Below, in pieces: positions 1 to 7,223 of a stretch of DNA of 7,462 bases. Under the pieces are notes generated by a model, which was not told where the DNA came from, did no database searches, and was given only the letters and a program-made list of their open reading frames with translations. Source of the DNA: Scybalousia_A sp963588535 (GTDB lineage: Bacteria; Bacteroidota; Bacteroidia; Bacteroidales; P3); the NCBI GenBank assembly GCA_963588535.1, contig CAVAII010000058.1:1-7462 (forward strand), read 5' to 3'. How positions within the stretch are numbered: the first letter of the stretch is position 1; each line of letters opens with the position of its first letter. A program made the position numbers and the translations under genes.

Positions 1-100
1 GGATAAGGTTAGATAATAAGAGAACGAAGTTAGGTAGTAGGGAGATGAGGAGAATAGTAGTGGAGAGAGAGTTGGTAGTAAGGGAAAGGGAGGGAGTATA
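1..100. other. Purine-rich strand-asymmetric intergenic tract
   Basis: The + strand contains only one C in the first 120 bases and is dominated by A and G with scattered T. It lies beyond the adhesin terminator in the minus-strand direction. On the + strand, frame 3 is open from the window edge to a TAG at 99-101. It reads as a highly charged peptide (for example EMRRIVVERELVVRERE), which could be the 3' end of a convergent gene from the left. Such bias itself removes stop codons, and the opposite strand is open too, so coding is not established. No RNA gene or mobile-element end is visible. Confidence 0.4.
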
Positions 101-136
101 GAAAAAGAAAAGGGGGGAAGTGAATTCCCGCCCTTT
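101..136 (-). terminator. Rho-independent terminator of the adhesin gene
   Basis: On the minus strand, about 70 bases after the stop codon, bases 136-125 (AAAGGGcGGGAA) pair with 119-109 (TTCCCCCCTTT). This makes an 11-base-pair stem with one bulged base (position 130) and a five-base loop (120-124). It is followed at once by the pyrimidine tract TCTTTTTC (108-101), giving a U-rich tail in the transcript. Six G-C pairs in the core make it much the strongest hairpin near the gene end. The + strand does not have a T-run after the hairpin (GAGTAAAAAT follows), so it works for the adhesin transcript only. Confidence 0.75.
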
Positions 137-182
137 GAGTAAAAATCAAAATCAATTAATGATTAGAATATCTAAATCAATT

Positions 183-197
183 GTTACCAAGGGTAAC
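183..197 (-). other. Small perfect hairpin directly after the stop codon
   Basis: GTTACC (183-188) and GGTAAC (192-197) are perfect inverted repeats around a three-base loop. They begin six bases after the TAA stop on the transcribed strand. No T-run follows, so it is a poor terminator by itself. It could protect the 3' end or slow decay together with the stronger terminator at 101-136. Chance occurrence is also possible for a six-base stem. Confidence 0.4.
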
Positions 198-203
198 TCT
201 TGA

Positions 204-3200
204 TTATTTCTTGATTAAGGTTTGAGTCTTTGTCATAACGGCGTTAGTTACCTTGATGTAATAAACACCTGCTGACAAATTCTCAGTAGAAATTGTGATA
301 GATGGTTGATTAGCAACGTAAATATCCTTTATTACTACTCTACCATTAACGTCTGTAACGATAACATTAGCATCCTCGGTCAAACCTTTTATCTCTAATG
401 TAGCGTTAGCGGTTGTTGGGTTAGGATAAGTAAGAACATTTACTGTGTTCTCTACGTCTATTAAACCACTTGGTTGAGTAGTGAATTGCTTAACTGCACC
501 CTCGAAAGTAGCACCTTTATCTGTTACGACGTATGCTTTGTACTCGTAATCGGTGTTAGGGGTTAGGTCAGAAATCTCTGCACTCATCAAACCAGAAGTT
601 TGAATAGTTGCCTCAACATCGTTAGTCCATTCTGTTGCACCTGATAATCTGTATTTGAAACCTGATGCGGTAATAGTGTTGTTATTAGCACTAACAACAG
701 CATTCAAAGTTGCAGTAGTCTCAGTAGCAGTTGCAGAAGTAGTTGTAACCACTGGATCCTTCTCCTCTGTATCTTCGGCATTAGTTGTACCTGTTATGGT
801 AGCCCACTCGGAAGTAGTCTCGCCACAATTAGCACGTACCTTTAGATTATAAGTAGTAGAAGGGGTTAGGTTAGCAAAGGTGAATAATGTTTGAGAAGTA
901 GTTTGGATACTTTCGTCATTCAACTGAACATCGTACGAAGCAGCATCGCCAGACCAAGACAAAGTCAAAGAATTAGAAGTAGCAACGACTTCTAAGTTAG
1001 TAGGCTTGTTGCAAGGTGTAGGCTCGTCGCTAAGAGTAGTGAATGTTGTTGTTACCCAATCAGAAGTAGCGGTGCCACAATTAGAACGTACCTTAACGGT
1101 GTAAGTAGTGTTAGAGGTTAAACCTGTTAATTGCTTACTATTTGTAGTAACGTTCTCGATATCATTATTATTCAACTGAACATCGTAAGAAGCAGCCGTA
1201 CCAGTCCAAGTAATAGTTGCTGTAGTTTGTGCTATGTTACTTGCAGTTAGAGCAGTAGGTGCATCACAAGGAGCAGTAGGAGTAGTGGTATCAGAAGAAT
1301 TGTTGAAGACCTTAAGGTCGTCTACCGAGATACCTTCAGCGTAGTCGTTATAATTAGACCAACGGAAATTCAATTGATATGTAGCAGATTTCTCAGGTAA
1401 TGCTATAGTATCTATAAGAGCGTCTGCAACAGTGTCGTATGATTTTAACTCTGTCCAAGCGTCATTACTAGATGTACGATATAATACTGTTAGGGTATTA
1501 ACGTAATCACCATCATACGCCTCTAAGGAATAAGTGAATGTAACGGCAGGAGCATTGACATTAGATATATCAAGGACAGGACTAACTGCATCATCAGGGT
1601 CTGCACTATAATAATAAGAAGAGTGATACAATTTATTACCAGATAACGTCCAATCCTCAGACATTGTCCAGCAAGTTAGAGCGTCCTCAGAAGAGAAGTC
1701 TTCTTCCCAAGCAGTAGTATTAGTAACTACGATAGTAGCACAAGGAGTTGCAAAGGTTTGAGTAAGTGAGAATGGATTATCTCCAGCACTGCAAACAGCC
1801 TCTATACGTACTGCGTATGTAGTAGCAGGTTGTAGATCGGTCAAGGTGATAGTTGTAGTATTAGTTTGGATAGTGTCCCAAGAGGTTGCGTCTGCTTCTT
1901 TATAATTAACAATCCAAGAAGAAACTGTTGTATCGGATTGTGTCCAAGATACAGTAGCGGAAGAACTTGTGATATTGCTTATATTTACGTTAGATGGTTT
2001 AGGACAAGCAGGTATCTTCTCCAAAAGAACATCGTCTATATATACATATTCATTATTAACGTAGAAAGCAATATATTCGCCTGCGTCTTGATAAGAAGCA
2101 AATGAAGTAGAATATGAAGTGTAAGTACTAGTAAGGTCGAAAGATTTAATAGAAGTGAAAGTACTTCCGTCATTTGGATCTGTCATAACACCTACATATA
2201 GAGTAGAACCAGTAGTATATTCACTTGTTGCAGCCTCGAAAGTGATTTGTAAAGTATTCAAAGGTATGTTAGATACATCTATATGTGGTAAAGTAGTATA
2301 CATTGCACCGCCATATCCTGAGAAATACAAATAATGATCACCAGTACTGTAGTTTTCAAAAACCATTGGATAATTTCCGTTCATTGTCCAACATTGAGGA
2401 AAATCATTGTTGTAACCTATAGTGTAGAGATCAGATTCGAAATCCCACGTCTTTGGTAAATCATCTTCTGTTAACGAAGCACAAGCAGTAGTAAATGATA
2501 GAGTAGTGGTCTCTGTTGTAGAACCATCGGTACAAATACCTGTAATACTTAGTGTATAAGTAGTACTATAAGAAAGTTCGGTTGTAGAGAAACTATTGTC
2601 TGCGAGATTAGACTCTTCTACTACGGTAGATCCTTGTTCGTCTTTTATGGTAATATTGAATGAACTTGCACTTGAATACCAATTAATGATAGTAGTATCC
2701 TTAGAAGAAGAGATTACTATATTAGAAGGAGAGGTACAAGCAGGAGAAAGACTTATAGACAAAGAATCCACTAAGTAATAATACCAAGAAGATGATATGT
2801 TGGTATTTTGACGCAATGCCAAACGAGGATTCTCCACCTCAGATAATTGATCTGCGAAAGCATTCAAATCTATGCTAAAGAATGACCACTCGTCATTAGG
2901 TTCGATAGCGTATAGAGATGTGAACGTCTCGGAATTAGTAGCGTCTGTCATGTAACCAAGCTCTAAGTTGCCTGATTTTATACTCTCTGCTCTATAATAG
3001 AATTGTACTCTTAGGTCTGTTAGGTCATTAGCAAACTCTCTTAGAGCAACGATAGGTTTGTTGCAAGATCCAGATGCAATTATACGGAAACCATGTGTAC
3101 CAGAATAAGCGTAGTCGTAAGAATCAGAAGATTCAATCTTTACACCTATTTCGTATACAGGATCACTCTTTACTAAGATCCAACAACCAGGTAACTCATC

Positions 3201-6200
3201 ATTGTTATATGATTCGAAATCTTCTACGTATGGACTCTCTTCTGTAAGAGTTGTATTCTCCTCAGGACAATCTGATCTAAAGGTAATTGTTAGAGAAGAA
3301 GGAGAGTTGTCACCGCATTGAGTAGAAACATAAACATCGTAAAAGGTTATAGGTTCTAAGTCTGTTAACTCAACAGTAGGAGTATCATTTACTGTTACTT
3401 GAGAATAAGTAGTATCAGAAGATTTCTTGTAGTAAACTATCCAGGAAGCGTTATCGTCAGATTGTGTCCAAGAAATATTTGCACTTGTTGAGGTTGTACT
3501 ATCAACAGTAAGATTAGTTGCTTTTGCACAATCTGGTTTTTTCTTTAGAGTAACATCATCAATACGCCAAGCACCATAATTGATATCAATAGTCTTTAAG
3601 GCAACGTAATAAGTTGTTACATTCTCGTCTAATTGATAAGAATCGAAAGGTACATCAATTGCTTCATATACTACGTCAGACCAAGACTCAGCATCGAAAG
3701 TATCAATAGCAGTAAATGTAGACATATCTGTTAAATTTGTCATAATACCTACTACTAATGAGCCATAATAGTAACTATTGGAGTATGGTCTTGCAGACAA
3801 AGATAATTGCAATTCGTTGATATTACCTTGATAACCCTTTAATGCAATAGAACATTCGTTGTACATATTTAGATACTTTGTTCCCGAGTTAGCATATTCA
3901 GTAGAAGAAACAATACTAGGGTAAGATGGAGAAGAAGATTTCTTTGTAACTGTCCAACAAGAAGGTATAGCATATTGTTCTACATCTTCGAAATCGGTAG
4001 AATAAGGCAAATCAGCAATAGTTAATGGTAGGCAAGGAATAGTTACAGAAGTTGTCTTAGAGTCTGCACTTGAAGTGTCACTACATAGAGCCTTAACATA
4101 GATATCGTATGTAGTATTAGTCTCTAAGTTGGTGAAAGTATAAGATTTCTCGGTTACTATACCTGTACTATCGTACGCTGTGGCATCTTGTTGTTTGTAA
4201 TATACTCTCCATTGAGAAGTAGTACCTGCTTGATTCCAAGTTAGGGTGCAACCATTAGGATTAAGATCGCTAACAGCTAAATCCGATGGTTTGGTACATT
4301 GTGGAGCAAAGTCCAAAGTAAGATCGTCTATTAATGCACCACCTTTTCCTTTGAAAGCAATATATGCAGCACCTTGTCCTTCGTATACTAATGGAATTTC
4401 GAAAAGTTCGTACGAAGCAGGAGGAGTAATAGTTGTAATAGGGATAAATGTATTCGAATCATTAGGGTTAGTTATTATACCAACAGTTAATGAGCAATCA
4501 TTATAAGAATACAATACTCTTGAGTAGAAAGATATTTGCATATTAGATAAATCGATACTAGCGTTATCTACAAGTGGCATTATAGCCAAAGCATTCTTAG
4601 TAATATAAAGACAAGAGTTGCCACTATAAGAATAAGTAGCATAATTATTATTGTTATAGATATATGTTTGTGAGAAAGTACCTATATGAGACCAACAAGA
4701 AGGAATAGCGTAGGTTGAGTATGAACTAGAATATAAAACTAGATTATCAGTAGAATCAAAATCCCAAGTCTTTGGTAATTCTTCTGCAAGTATACCTGTA
4801 CAAGGAGTAATAAATGTATATACATTAGAAGTAGGATAACTACTTTCATCGTTACCACATACGGCTACAACATAAACATCGTAAGAGGTATTAGGTGTAG
4901 TAGTTAAGGTATAAGTTGTGTCGGCTAATTCGTCTGAAGAAGAATATGATTCGGTAGTAGATTCTTTGTAATAAACTATCCAATTCTCTGTATTGTCAGG
5001 TTGTTGCCAAGTAATAGTAGCAGAAGTTGGGTTAGCATTTACAACTACATTATAAGGTTTGCCACAAGAAGGAGGATTCTCTTCATTATATACCTTAATC
5101 TCGTAAATTGCGTTAGTACCAGATATTGTATTTGTACTATTTGTGAATTTGACCTGATAAGTAGTAGAAGGGTTAGGCAATGCCATAGAGTCTGTGGTTT
5201 GAGTAGTAGCTACAGGCAATTCATTAATGAATACCCAATCCCCTTCTTCTGAAGTACGGTAGTAAACACTCATAGGTGTGGTGCTACTATATGAAAGTTT
5301 TAGGAATGGAGTAGTAGCACTTGAAATATTCAATACAGGAGTTATAGCTGATGTAGAATGATAAGAAGAAGATTGAAGAACTCCCGAAGTAGAAGATACA
5401 TACCAATAGTAATAATATTCTTCTGTAGGTAAAGTCCAACAATAAGCATTGTCAGAGAAATCATCAAACCAATAGTTCTCATCATCAACAACTGCTACAT
5501 CACAAAGAGTTTTGAAAGTTATAGCATTACTTGAAGCAGGATTATTACCACAATTTGTTTTAACGAAAAGAGTGTAGCTTGTTTGTGGTTCTAAGTTATC
5601 TATTATTATACTAGGAGTATCAGATACCTCTACTTGTGTATAATCATTAGTAGTATCATTTACTTCCTTATAATAGATAGTCCAATCTGTATTGTCGCCC
5701 TCTTGTGTCCAAGAAAGACTAATACCATAAACGCCAAGACTATCAACAGTAACATTAGTAGCCTTAGAACAATCAGGAGTAATATCCAATTTAAGATCGT
5801 CTATAAACCAATAATTATTATAAGAAGCCATTATGGTTTTGATAACTACATAATATGTCTCAACGTCATCACTTGTAATATAATTAGTAAAAGGTATAGT
5901 CGATTCCTTGTATACAAGAGAATAACCATATTGATCTGTCTCGTACTCGGTAGTTAAGATAGTATCAATAGGAGTATAAGTAGTAGAATCTGCTAAATCT
6001 GTCATAATACCAACTTCTATGAAATCAGTAGCAGATTTTGAACTAGCCACAGAATAGAAAGATAATTGCAATTGTGAGATATCTCCTGTATAACCAGGTA
6101 ATGTAATAGTATTGTTTTTGTAGAAATACAAACAATTCTCACCAGTATAAGGACCATCACCATATCCATATTCATCTTGATAAACGTATGGATATACAGA

Positions 6201-7184
6201 TGTAACGCCATAGTAATCAGTGTATGCAACTGATTGTAGTACAGTCCAACATTCAGGTGCTTCGCCTACTTCATCGTCTTCAAAACTAGTAGTAAAAGGT
6301 AAATCAGTAGAAGTTATAGAAAGACAAGTTGTCTTAGTGGAAAGAGTTTTCCAAATAGAATTGCCATCAGAGCAGATATTGCGAACTCTTACATCATATC
6401 CTGTATTCTCTGCTAAATTAGAAATAGTAACACTTGTATTAGTAGTACTATAAGTATCAGCAGAAGTTAGATTAGTCCATTCTTGGTCAGTAGTCTTGTA
6501 TTGATATTGATAACCAGTAGAATTATCTACCGCATTCCAAGAAATAGTAAGAGAGTTGTTAGTAGCATTATCAACTTTTAGTCCAGAAGGAGAATAACAA
6601 ACAGAACCAGTACCACCTGTGTAAGTAATTTGGGTGTTAGGTTTGAATTTCTTTACAGTATAGTAGGAAGAATACTCATCCAAACTATAACTATCAGTAG
6701 GACTGTTATTGTCAGCTAAAACTACGTATGCATCATCGGAGGTAGTGTATTTAATAGATACAGAACAACCTCCAGCAGAAGAACAAGCACTACCCTCTAT
6801 AAGAACAATAAGATTATTGCCCCCGTATGTATAAGGAGTAGTAAGCGTAATAGTGTGCCAAGCATTAGAAGTAATTGTACCTACACTTCCGTCATAGACA
6901 AGAGTAGCGTTTTGCTTCAAACTTGCCCAAGAAGAAGAACTTGACAACTCGTCTGCTTCGTACATATAAACTTTGATTGTTGATCCAGAAGTAGTACTTG
7001 CAGAGGTAACCTCGTAAGCAATACTTGTTATGGATGCTCCGCTAGTTAGTCCCTCTAAGTCTTCCAAAGAGTACATAACTGCAGAATAATGAAAACCATA
7101 ATAACCAGGAAGGACGCAACTAGAACTACTGCTAGTGCTCTCGCCGATAGTTATGGTTTGCTGTGAAAATCCGCTTAAGCACAT
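204..7184 (-). CDS. Giant T9SS-secreted modular adhesin: Fn3 / jelly-roll (choice-of-anchor-J, MAM-like) repeats with type A sorting domain
   Basis: The 2326 codons after the first ATG encode a predicted surface or secreted adhesin, not an enzyme. Residues 1-7 are the end of a signal peptide. Residues 10-192 form a beta-rich N-terminal domain. Fn3 domains lie at about 195-287, 471-561, 703-795, 962-1051, 1218-1306, 1482-1568, 1726-1815, 1972-2050, 2056-2134 and 2140-2237. Between the first eight lie seven jelly-roll domains at about 290-468, 562-702, 796-960, 1052-1216, 1307-1481, 1569-1725 and 1816-1962, each with a Cys-Trp motif. Residues 2245-2326 are a T9SS type A sorting domain. The architecture resembles Porphyromonas hemagglutinin HagA-type proteins but lacks a protease domain. 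Composition is rich in Ser, Thr, Tyr, Asn and Asp, and poor in Lys, Arg and His. It stands alone with its own terminator. The ATG at 7184 is kept as the conservative start, but translation probably begins about 13 codons upstream. The ligand is unknown; adhesion is inferred from architecture. Confidence 0.93.
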   Translation of the reverse strand: MCLSGFSQQTITIGESTSSSSSCVLPGYYGFHYSAVMYSLEDLEGLTSGASITSIAYEVTSASTTSGSTIKVYMYEADELSSSSSWASLKQNATLVYDGSVGTITSNAWHTITLTTPYTYGGNNLIVLIEGSACSSAGGCSVSIKYTTSDDAYVVLADNNSPTDSYSLDEYSSYYTVKKFKPNTQITYTGGTGSVCYSPSGLKVDNATNNSLTISWNAVDNSTGYQYQYKTTDQEWTNLTSADTYSTTNTSVTISNLAENTGYDVRVRNICSDGNSIWKTLSTKTTCLSITSTDLPFTTSFEDDEVGEAPECWTVLQSVAYTDYYGVTSVYPYVYQDEYGYGDGPYTGENCLYFYKNNTITLPGYTGDISQLQLSFYSVASSKSATDFIEVGIMTDLADSTTYTPIDTILTTEYETDQYGYSLVYKESTIPFTNYITSDDVETYYVVIKTIMASYNNYWFIDDLKLDITPDCSKATNVTVDSLGVYGISLSWTQEGDNTDWTIYYKEVNDTTNDYTQVEVSDTPSIIIDNLEPQTSYTLFVKTNCGNNPASSNAITFKTLCDVAVVDDENYWFDDFSDNAYCWTLPTEEYYYYWYVSSTSGVLQSSSYHSTSAITPVLNISSATTPFLKLSYSSTTPMSVYYRTSEEGDWVFINELPVATTQTTDSMALPNPSTTYQVKFTNSTNTISGTNAIYEIKVYNEENPPSCGKPYNVVVNANPTSATITWQQPDNTENWIVYYKESTTESYSSSDELADTTYTLTTTPNTSYDVYVVAVCGNDESSYPTSNVYTFITPCTGILAEELPKTWDFDSTDNLVLYSSSYSTYAIPSCWSHIGTFSQTYIYNNNNYATYSYSGNSCLYITKNALAIMPLVDNASIDLSNMQISFYSRVLYSYNDCSLTVGIITNPNDSNTFIPITTITPPASYELFEIPLVYEGQGAAYIAFKGKGGALIDDLTLDFAPQCTKPSDLAVSDLNPNGCTLTWNQAGTTSQWRVYYKQQDATAYDSTGIVTEKSYTFTNLETNTTYDIYVKALCSDTSSADSKTTSVTIPCLPLTIADLPYSTDFEDVEQYAIPSCWTVTKKSSSPSYPSIVSSTEYANSGTKYLNMYNECSIALKGYQGNINELQLSLSARPYSNSYYYGSLVVGIMTNLTDMSTFTAIDTFDAESWSDVVYEAIDVPFDSYQLDENVTTYYVALKTIDINYGAWRIDDVTLKKKPDCAKATNLTVDSTTSTSANISWTQSDDNASWIVYYKKSSDTTYSQVTVNDTPTVELTDLEPITFYDVYVSTQCGDNSPSSLTITFRSDCPEENTTLTEESPYVEDFESYNNDELPGCWILVKSDPVYEIGVKIESSDSYDYAYSGTHGFRIIASGSCNKPIVALREFANDLTDLRVQFYYRAESIKSGNLELGYMTDATNSETFTSLYAIEPNDEWSFFSIDLNAFADQLSEVENPRLALRQNTNISSSWYYYLVDSLSISLSPACTSPSNIVISSSKDTTIINWYSSASSFNITIKDEQGSTVVEESNLADNSFSTTELSYSTTYTLSITGICTDGSTTETTTLSFTTACASLTEDDLPKTWDFESDLYTIGYNNDFPQCWTMNGNYPMVFENYSTGDHYLYFSGYGGAMYTTLPHIDVSNIPLNTLQITFEAATSEYTTGSTLYVGVMTDPNDGSTFTSIKSFDLTSTYTSYSTSFASYQDAGEYIAFYVNNEYVYIDDVLLEKIPACPKPSNVNISNITSSSATVSWTQSDTTVSSWIVNYKEADATSWDTIQTNTTTITLTDLQPATTYAVRIEAVCSAGDNPFSLTQTFATPCATIVVTNTTAWEEDFSSEDALTCWTMSEDWTLSGNKLYHSSYYYSADPDDAVSPVLDISNVNAPAVTFTYSLEAYDGDYVNTLTVLYRTSSNDAWTELKSYDTVADALIDTIALPEKSATYQLNFRWSNYNDYAEGISVDDLKVFNNSSDTTTPTAPCDAPTALTASNIAQTTATITWTGTAASYDVQLNNNDIENVTTNSKQLTGLTSNTTYTVKVRSNCGTATSDWVTTTFTTLSDEPTPCNKPTNLEVVATSNSLTLSWSGDAASYDVQLNDESIQTTSQTLFTFANLTPSTTYNLKVRANCGETTSEWATITGTTNAEDTEEKDPVVTTTSATATETTATLNAVVSANNNTITASGFKYRLSGATEWTNDVEATIQTSGLMSAEISDLTPNTDYEYKAYVVTDKGATFEGAVKQFTTQPSGLIDVENTVNVLTYPNPTTANATLEIKGLTEDANVIVTDVNGRVVIKDIYVANQPSITISTENLSAGVYYIKVTNAVMTKTQTLIKK
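207..452 (-). other. T9SS type A C-terminal sorting domain (residues 2245-2326)
   Basis: The last 82 residues carry the three hallmarks of the T9SS type A C-terminal domain (Por secretion tail). These are 'YPNPTTANATLEI' at 2253-2265, the 'VIVTDVNGRVV' strand pair around 2274-2284, and 'LSAGVYYIKVT' at 2303-2313, followed by a basic tail ending IKK. In this family the domain folds as a small beta-sandwich in the periplasm and directs passage through the outer-membrane SprA translocon. It is then removed by the PorU sortase, which usually attaches the cargo to A-LPS or releases it. It is intact and in frame with the rest, so the gene end is complete. Confidence 0.93.
474..767 (-). other. Membrane-proximal type Fn3-like domain before the sorting signal (residues 2140-2237)
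   Basis: This domain reads 'VTTTSATATETTATLNAVVSANN', then 'ASGFKYRLSGATEW', then 'SAEISDLTPNTDYEYKAYVV', then 'GA..F..AVKQFTTQ'. It resembles the cysteine-free Fn3-like domain common in Bacteroidota surface proteins ('TATL.G.+...G+.+...L.P.T.Y.YRAY...G'). Unlike the other nine Fn3 domains it has no cysteine. It is joined by a short acidic linker (EDTEEKD, about 2137-2143) to Fn3-9 and leads directly into the sorting domain, so it probably acts as a stalk. The role is inferred from position. Confidence 0.7.
783..1271 (-). repeat. Recent tandem duplication of an Fn3 unit, 252-base period (Fn3-8 and Fn3-9)
   Basis: Fn3-8 (residues 1972-2055) and Fn3-9 (2056-2134) are close copies. Both contain the strand AASYDVQLN followed by 'TTY..KVR.NCG..TS.W'. 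At DNA level, the 27 bases at 918-944 match 1170-1196 with one difference, and the 19 bases at 822-840 match 1074-1092 with one difference. Both pairs are offset by exactly 252 bases (84 codons). This is the only place in the array where long near-identical DNA is evident, so it is the youngest duplication or a site of gene conversion. These two domains lack the 'SWTQ...YYK' signature of the interior Fn3 domains and are a different Fn3 subtype. Confidence 0.85.
1275..6602 (-). repeat. Alternating Fn3 / jelly-roll domain array (residues 195-1970)
   Basis: This coding repeat array alternates two folds. The jelly rolls start with a 'DLP...FE' or 'DFSS' strand, then a Cys-Trp motif (Cys at residues 312, 582, 830, 1076, 1334, 1598 and 1838). 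The five long ones carry a 'VG-I/V-MT' strand followed by 'TFT.I' (near residues 391, 901, 1145, 1409 and 1664). Most end in 'IDDL' or 'IDDV' (461, 952, 1208, 1716; VDD at 1954), typical of the MAM / cleaved-adhesin / choice-of-anchor-J superfamily. Two short variants (562-702 and 1816-1962) share 'SPVLDIS'-, 'YRTS'- and 'ALP..S.TYQ'-like strands. The Fn3 domains show 'SWTQ...W.VYYK', 'L.P.T.Y.V.V...C' and a final 'F.T.C'. Sequence identity between units is moderate at protein level and low in DNA, so most duplications are old. The assignment is by motif; exact boundaries are approximate. Confidence 0.85.
6609..7157 (-). other. N-terminal beta-rich domain of the adhesin (residues 10-192)
   Basis: This segment precedes the first Fn3 domain. 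It opens with TITIGESTSSSSSCVLPGYYG and continues with HYSAVMYSLEDL, an ITSIAYEV strand, an IKVYMYEAD strand, an AWHTITLTTPYTY strand and NLIVLIEG, and ends near KPNTQITY. The pattern of a Ser-rich opening, 'YYG..YS..+Y', 'I.SI.+.V', 'I.+YM' and 'W..I.L..P+.Y' is one I recognise from the N-termini of other large Bacteroidota Fn3/T9SS proteins. I cannot attach a firm family name. It is probably a beta-sandwich. Cysteines at residues 23, 134 and 140 could form disulfides after export. Function is unknown; ligand binding or capping of the array are guesses. Confidence 0.6.
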
Positions 7185-7223
7185 AAGTATGCCTATAAGC
7201 AGAGTCAGAAATGATTTTTTTAT
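7164..7223 (-). other. Signal peptide coding region, extending upstream of the first ATG with a non-ATG start
   Basis: Reading the adhesin frame upstream of the ATG at 7184 gives a textbook Sec signal peptide. There are two lysines (7215-7220), then a hydrophobic run FLTLLIGILMCL, then SGFS before QQTITIG, with likely cleavage after FS at about 7164. The frame stays open to a TAA at 7242-7244. Between that stop and 7184 there is no ATG, GTG or TTG. The codons just before the Lys-Lys pair are ATA (7227-7229), ATT (7224-7226) and ATA (7221-7223). The natural start would be the ATA at 7221-7223 or the neighbouring ATT. CTG codons at 7206-7208 and 7200-7202 are alternatives, but they would lose the positive charges. 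Starting at the ATG of 7184 would leave only about seven residues before the cleavage site, too short to work as a signal. T9SS cargo needs Sec export first, so the extension is very probably real. Confidence 0.75.

Noticed and set aside
149..166. AATCA / TGATT inverted repeat followed by a T-rich stretch as the main terminator
   Set aside because: The stem is only five A/T-dominated pairs. The GC-rich hairpin at 101-136 with its own T-rich tail is far stronger.
783..6602. CRISPR array or intergenic direct repeats
   Set aside because: The periodic similarity is protein-level domain repetition within one open frame. Unit spacing is hundreds of bases and sequences are diverged.
204..7184. Enrichment of the Bacteroides O-glycosylation sequon D(S/T)(A/I/L/V/M/T)
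   Set aside because: At least 16 sites are present (for example at residues 399, 407, 481, 510, 665, 755 and 1005), but a Ser/Thr- and Asp-rich protein of this length would give about that many by chance.
7158..7193. Lipoprotein signal (cysteine after ILM in the signal peptide)
   Set aside because: The residue before the Cys is Met, where a lipobox needs Gly, Ala or Ser. A Sec peptidase I site after SGFS fits better and agrees with T9SS cargo.
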